From NCBI GenBank assembly GCA_947458745.1, contig CANGYQ010000001.1, positions 62,001-126,000 on the forward strand: a DNA stretch of 64,000 nt, read 5' to 3'. Under the pieces are notes generated by a model. That model was not told the DNA's origin. It worked only from the letters and a program-made list of their open reading frames with translations, and did no database searches. The translations under genes and the position numbers were made by a program. Shown here piece by piece: positions 62,756 to 64,000 of the stretch. How positions within the stretch are numbered: the first letter of the stretch is position 1; each line of letters begins with the position of its first letter. This stretch comes from Bryobacteraceae bacterium. Lineage in GTDB: Bacteria; Acidobacteriota; Terriglobia; Bryobacterales; Bryobacteraceae.

Positions 62756-63097
62756 GTGCGGGTCCTTTTTGATAACGGAACACCACGAGGTTTGGCTAGG
62801 TTCTTGAGCGGTCATACCGTCGAAGAATCTCGCCACCATGGATGGGAAGAGTTGGAGAATGGTGACTTGATCGAGGCCGCGGAATGGGCCGGCTTCGAGG
62901 TGCTCGTCACCACTGACAAGAACATCCGCTATCAGCAAAACCTCTCCCAGCGACGAATCGCGCTGGTGGTGCTCGAGCGGTCCCAGTGGCCTATGGTGAA
63001 ATTGGTAGCGGCGTCGATCACATCGACGGTTGATTCGGCCTCACCGGGCTCATACACCGAAGTGCCCGTTCCTGCATTCATTAAGCGACGATCCTGA
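62756..63097 (+). CDS. DUF5615 PIN-like toxin
   Basis: This protein is 113 residues from GTG 62756, chosen because family members begin RVLFDNGTPRGLA; TTG 62741 is an alternative. DUF5615/Mut7-C-like acidic residues appear in VLFDNG, ENGDLIEAAEWAGFEVLVTTDKNIRYQQNL and the final RIALVVLERS segment. It is predicted to be an RNA-cleaving PIN-superfamily toxin neutralised by the upstream DUF433 protein. Confidence 0.85.
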   Translation: MRVLFDNGTPRGLARFLSGHTVEESRHHGWEELENGDLIEAAEWAGFEVLVTTDKNIRYQQNLSQRRIALVVLERSQWPMVKLVAASITSTVDSASPGSYTEVPVPAFIKRRS

Positions 63098-63116
63098 TAT
63101 TCGATCCCATAGAACC

Positions 63117-64000
63117 ATGGACCAAACGGCCCGCATCACCCGATACCTCGCGTCGCTTGACGCTTCCACCAACTTCTGGCTCACCCATTCGCTCGACCGT
63201 GAACATGGGGGCTACTTCACCTGCCTTAAGCGGGAAGGCCAGGTCTACGACACCCGCAAGTACGTCTGGCTGATGGGTCGAGCCGTGTGGATGTTTTCGC
63301 GGCTTTACCGGGAGCGGGAGGCAAAGCCGGAATACTTGGAAGCGGCCAAGCTGAACCTCGATTTTCTGCGCAAACATGCCCGCCGCGAAGATGGCGCTTA
63401 TTACTTTGCCCTCTCACGCGAAGGCGCGCCCGCGGCCTTCCAGCGCAAGCCCTACGGAGCCGTCTTTGTCTGCATCGGCCTGGCCGAGTACGCCCGCGCC
63501 ACCGGCGAGCAGCAGTATCTCGAGGAAGCAGTCGAGCTGTTCTGGAAGATCCGCCAGTGGATTGCGGACCCGGCGCTGCTGGGCCGGGCGCGGCATGGGC
63601 AGTCCCAACTGGCCGACGTGATGGTCACCATCTCCATGCTGCAGGAGCTGATGCCCTCGCATGACGACCCGCGCTACGCAGAACTGCTGAACCAGATGCT
63701 TGATGAAGCGCTGGCGCATCAGCATCCCGAGTTGGGCGTGCTCACCGAGAACATCCTCGCCGATGGCCTCCGTCGCGATGAGTCACTCCCCGGCGGACGC
63801 CTCTGGTGCTCCGGCCACAGTGCGGAGGTCAGCTGGTTTCTCCTGCGCATTCTGGACGAGTACCCCGATGCGGCAAAGAAGACCCGCGTGCTGGACAACC
63901 TGGAGCGTTCGCTCGAACTTGGCTGGGATGCTGAGCAGGAAGGGCTCTACTACTTCCTCGACACGCAAGGCCTGCCGATGCTGGAGCTGGAATGGGACAT
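63117..64000 (+). CDS. AGE-family N-acylglucosamine 2-epimerase-like protein (runs off the right edge)
   Basis: This gene is open from ATG 63117 to the window end (294 residues seen; the family is about 390-410). The alpha/alpha-barrel signatures include NFWLTHSLDREHGGYFTCLKR, RKYVWLMGRAVWMFSRLYRE, PYGAVFVCIGLAEYARATGE, GRLWCSGHSAEVSWFLLRI and EGLYYFLDTQG. Enzymes of this group epimerise sugars at C2 (GlcNAc/ManNAc, glucose/mannose or cellobiose); the substrate is open. It lies about 20 bases after the toxin gene, but is probably an independent unit. Confidence 0.9.
   Translation, partial: MDQTARITRYLASLDASTNFWLTHSLDREHGGYFTCLKREGQVYDTRKYVWLMGRAVWMFSRLYREREAKPEYLEAAKLNLDFLRKHARREDGAYYFALSREGAPAAFQRKPYGAVFVCIGLAEYARATGEQQYLEEAVELFWKIRQWIADPALLGRARHGQSQLADVMVTISMLQELMPSHDDPRYAELLNQMLDEALAHQHPELGVLTENILADGLRRDESLPGGRLWCSGHSAEVSWFLLRILDEYPDAAKKTRVLDNLERSLELGWDAEQEGLYYFLDTQGLPMLELEWD

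Noticed and set aside
1-64000. CRISPR array, IS element or prophage
   Set aside because: No regularly spaced repeats, transposase, integrase or phage structural motifs were found on either strand.

Overview
The window is GC-rich, densely coded bacterial chromosome. Its gene content points to an acidobacterium, probably of the Solibacter/Bryobacter group. The markers are a TonB-dependent receptor with an N-terminal carboxypeptidase-regulatory domain, an 'acidobacterial VWFA-related' protein, two DUF1501/DUF1549/Planctomycete-type cytochrome clusters, a PEP-CTERM protein, a BshB1-like deacetylase and a large radical SAM protein resembling the tetraether / membrane-spanning lipid synthases. This placement is inferred from gene families; there is no rRNA in the window. 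No transposase, integrase or CRISPR array was seen.

Layout: (1) 1-9.6 kb is housekeeping: end of an M13 peptidase, rhodanese, FAH-family hydrolase, a four-gene run (unknown exported protein, methyltransferase, PfkB kinase, rhomboid protease), a BshB1-like deacetylase, a phosphoesterase, and an ECF sigma/anti-sigma pair. (2) 9.6-15.4 kb is a defence/toxin-antitoxin patch: HicBA, then a three-gene restriction-modification-like operon (split adenine methylase, Eco57I-type methylase, GIY-YIG-type domain fused to a helicase). The operon abuts a DUF433 antitoxin whose DUF5615 toxin survives only as a 17-codon stub. (3) 15.5-21.5 kb holds a cupin-SnoaL fusion, an NTF2-like protein, a desaturase, an esterase, a second HicBA, a SEL1-repeat protein and a MazEF-like pair. 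(4) 21.6-28.7 kb is a four-gene operon: DUF1501, DUF1549/DUF1553, cytochrome-WD40, PPC-domain protein. (5) 28.7-32.2 kb is a decay zone: a frameshifted MmcQ/YjbR gene, a PEP-CTERM gene, a deleted fragment copy of the window's own PEP carboxykinase, paired palindromes, an esterase and HicAB. (6) 32.3-43.7 kb holds an S9 peptidase, a heme-type chemoreceptor, a deletion-fused histidine kinase / response regulator-thioredoxin reductase pair, a 1370-residue Cache-type membrane protein with a degenerate AAA-like tail, and a class C serine hydrolase. (7) 43.7-51.7 kb holds an exported truncated globin, two VapBC pairs with visible operators, the radical SAM enzyme, the TonB receptor and a cupin. (8) 51.8-64 kb holds pyruvate kinase, tRNA-Leu(CAA), GTP-PEPCK, an esterase, a VWFA protein, a second DUF1549/DUF1501 operon, a DUF433/DUF5615 pair and a partial AGE-family epimerase.

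The best leads are the Cache/AAA-like membrane protein, the R-M module beside a truncated toxin gene, the probable membrane-spanning-lipid synthase, two rearrangement scars (PEPCK fragment; kinase/reductase junction), and a dispersed family of 25-bp palindromes found mostly at gene 3' ends. All assignments come from reading the sequence; no database search was run.
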